Source of the DNA: Zygnema cylindricum | Lineage: Eukaryota; Streptophyta; Zygnematophyceae; Zygnematales; Zygnemataceae | Direction: 5' to 3' | DNA: 16,867 nt | Assembly: GCA_037447655.1 (NCBI GenBank) | Contig: JBBHKE010002953.1 | Location: 1 to 16,867 of the forward strand | In this document: positions 16,566-16,867 of the stretch, in pieces | How the letters are laid out: each line of letters opens with the position of its first letter | Numbering within the stretch: the first letter of the stretch is position 1 | Program-made: the position numbers and the translations under genes | The notes under the pieces: model-generated | Databases searched by the model: none | Seen by the model: only the letters and a program-made list of their open reading frames with translations | Told to the model about the DNA's origin: nothing

Positions 16566-16867
16566 AGTAAGTACAGTACCGGGTCGCAAAGGAGCCTTGT
16601 GAACTGTTTTCCCTCGTTTGAACAACGCCTTATACCGCAATGGGGTCGTCCATCATGATTTTTAGCGGTGAGAAAGGCTGTTGGGGTTATTGGTACTTTT
16701 CAGTATTTACTCAACTGCATGCTATCTCATGCTGTTGATTTTGTCTTTTTGTGTACGGCTTACGTTTCGCGTTTCTGTTCACTTGTACGGATTTTGATGC
16801 CTACTTTCCGACATGATCTCTTTGTCTCAGGTTTGAAGCGAGTTGTATTGCACTTTTCGGTTGTGAC

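Noticed and set aside
15559-16640. Several frames of 63-89 codons on both strands
   Set aside because: They overlap the palindromic element and each other on both strands. Arg/Ile/Tyr-rich translations reflect TATATCGA words.

Overview
This window looks like repeat-rich nuclear DNA of a flowering plant. The evidence is AT-rich sequence, decayed Ty1/Copia-class LTR retrotransposons with plant-type gag-pol domains, a tRNA-derived SINE-like repeat, and a 40-bp satellite. I found no intact protein-coding gene and no host gene. Every convincing coding segment is a broken retrotransposon gene on the minus strand. Species and chromosome position cannot be read from the sequence.

Layout. 1-215 is the edge of an LTR of family 2 (called LTR2 here). 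216-923 is the first block of a 40-bp satellite whose monomer centres on a 14-bp palindrome. 924-1896 is a composite insertion: two tandem ~275-bp units, each with a SINE-like tRNA-derived head, then an LTR2 fragment. It is flanked by CAATT on both sides. 1897-3082 is the second satellite block. 3083-11794 is an old Copia element (family 1, minus strand) inserted into that satellite with the 5-bp target duplication ACAAT. On the minus strand it reads: 5' LTR (10728-11794), long leader (9492-10727) with a hairpin-prone 19-bp repeat, start of gag (9218-9491), a 1,177-bp foreign insert (8041-9217), the rest of gag and pol (4164-8040) with at least six frameshifts and several stops, polypurine tract, and 3' LTR (3083-4149).

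The insert 8041-9217 is a second copy of the element's own right border (LTR part, satellite, LTR2 part; 11193-12369). Its last 657 bp match without a single difference, while the rest differs at about one base in nine. The third satellite block (11795-12078) lies right of the element. It is followed by a 628-bp LTR2 (12079-12706) and a remnant of that second Copia element's RT/RNase H (12729-13420), which stays in one frame with three stops.

Right part. 13421-13975 holds nothing I recognise. 13976-14883 is a three-copy ~300-bp tandem repeat containing a hairpin. 15389-15561 is an ~80-bp repeat at 92-bp spacing. 15861-16226 is a 366-bp foldback-like element packed with CGATATATCG-type palindromes and ended by 12-bp inverted repeats. 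16227-16867 holds only a small 21-bp duplication.

History inferred: one continuous 40-bp satellite was split by two insertions (at 923/1897 and 3082/11795). Both splits can be closed to an in-phase satellite once the target duplications are collapsed. An internal duplication or gene-conversion event then broke gag. I see no new enzymatic or defence system. The most unusual items are the perfect 657-bp tract, the palindromic satellite with its nested insertions, and the uncharacterised right-hand repeats.
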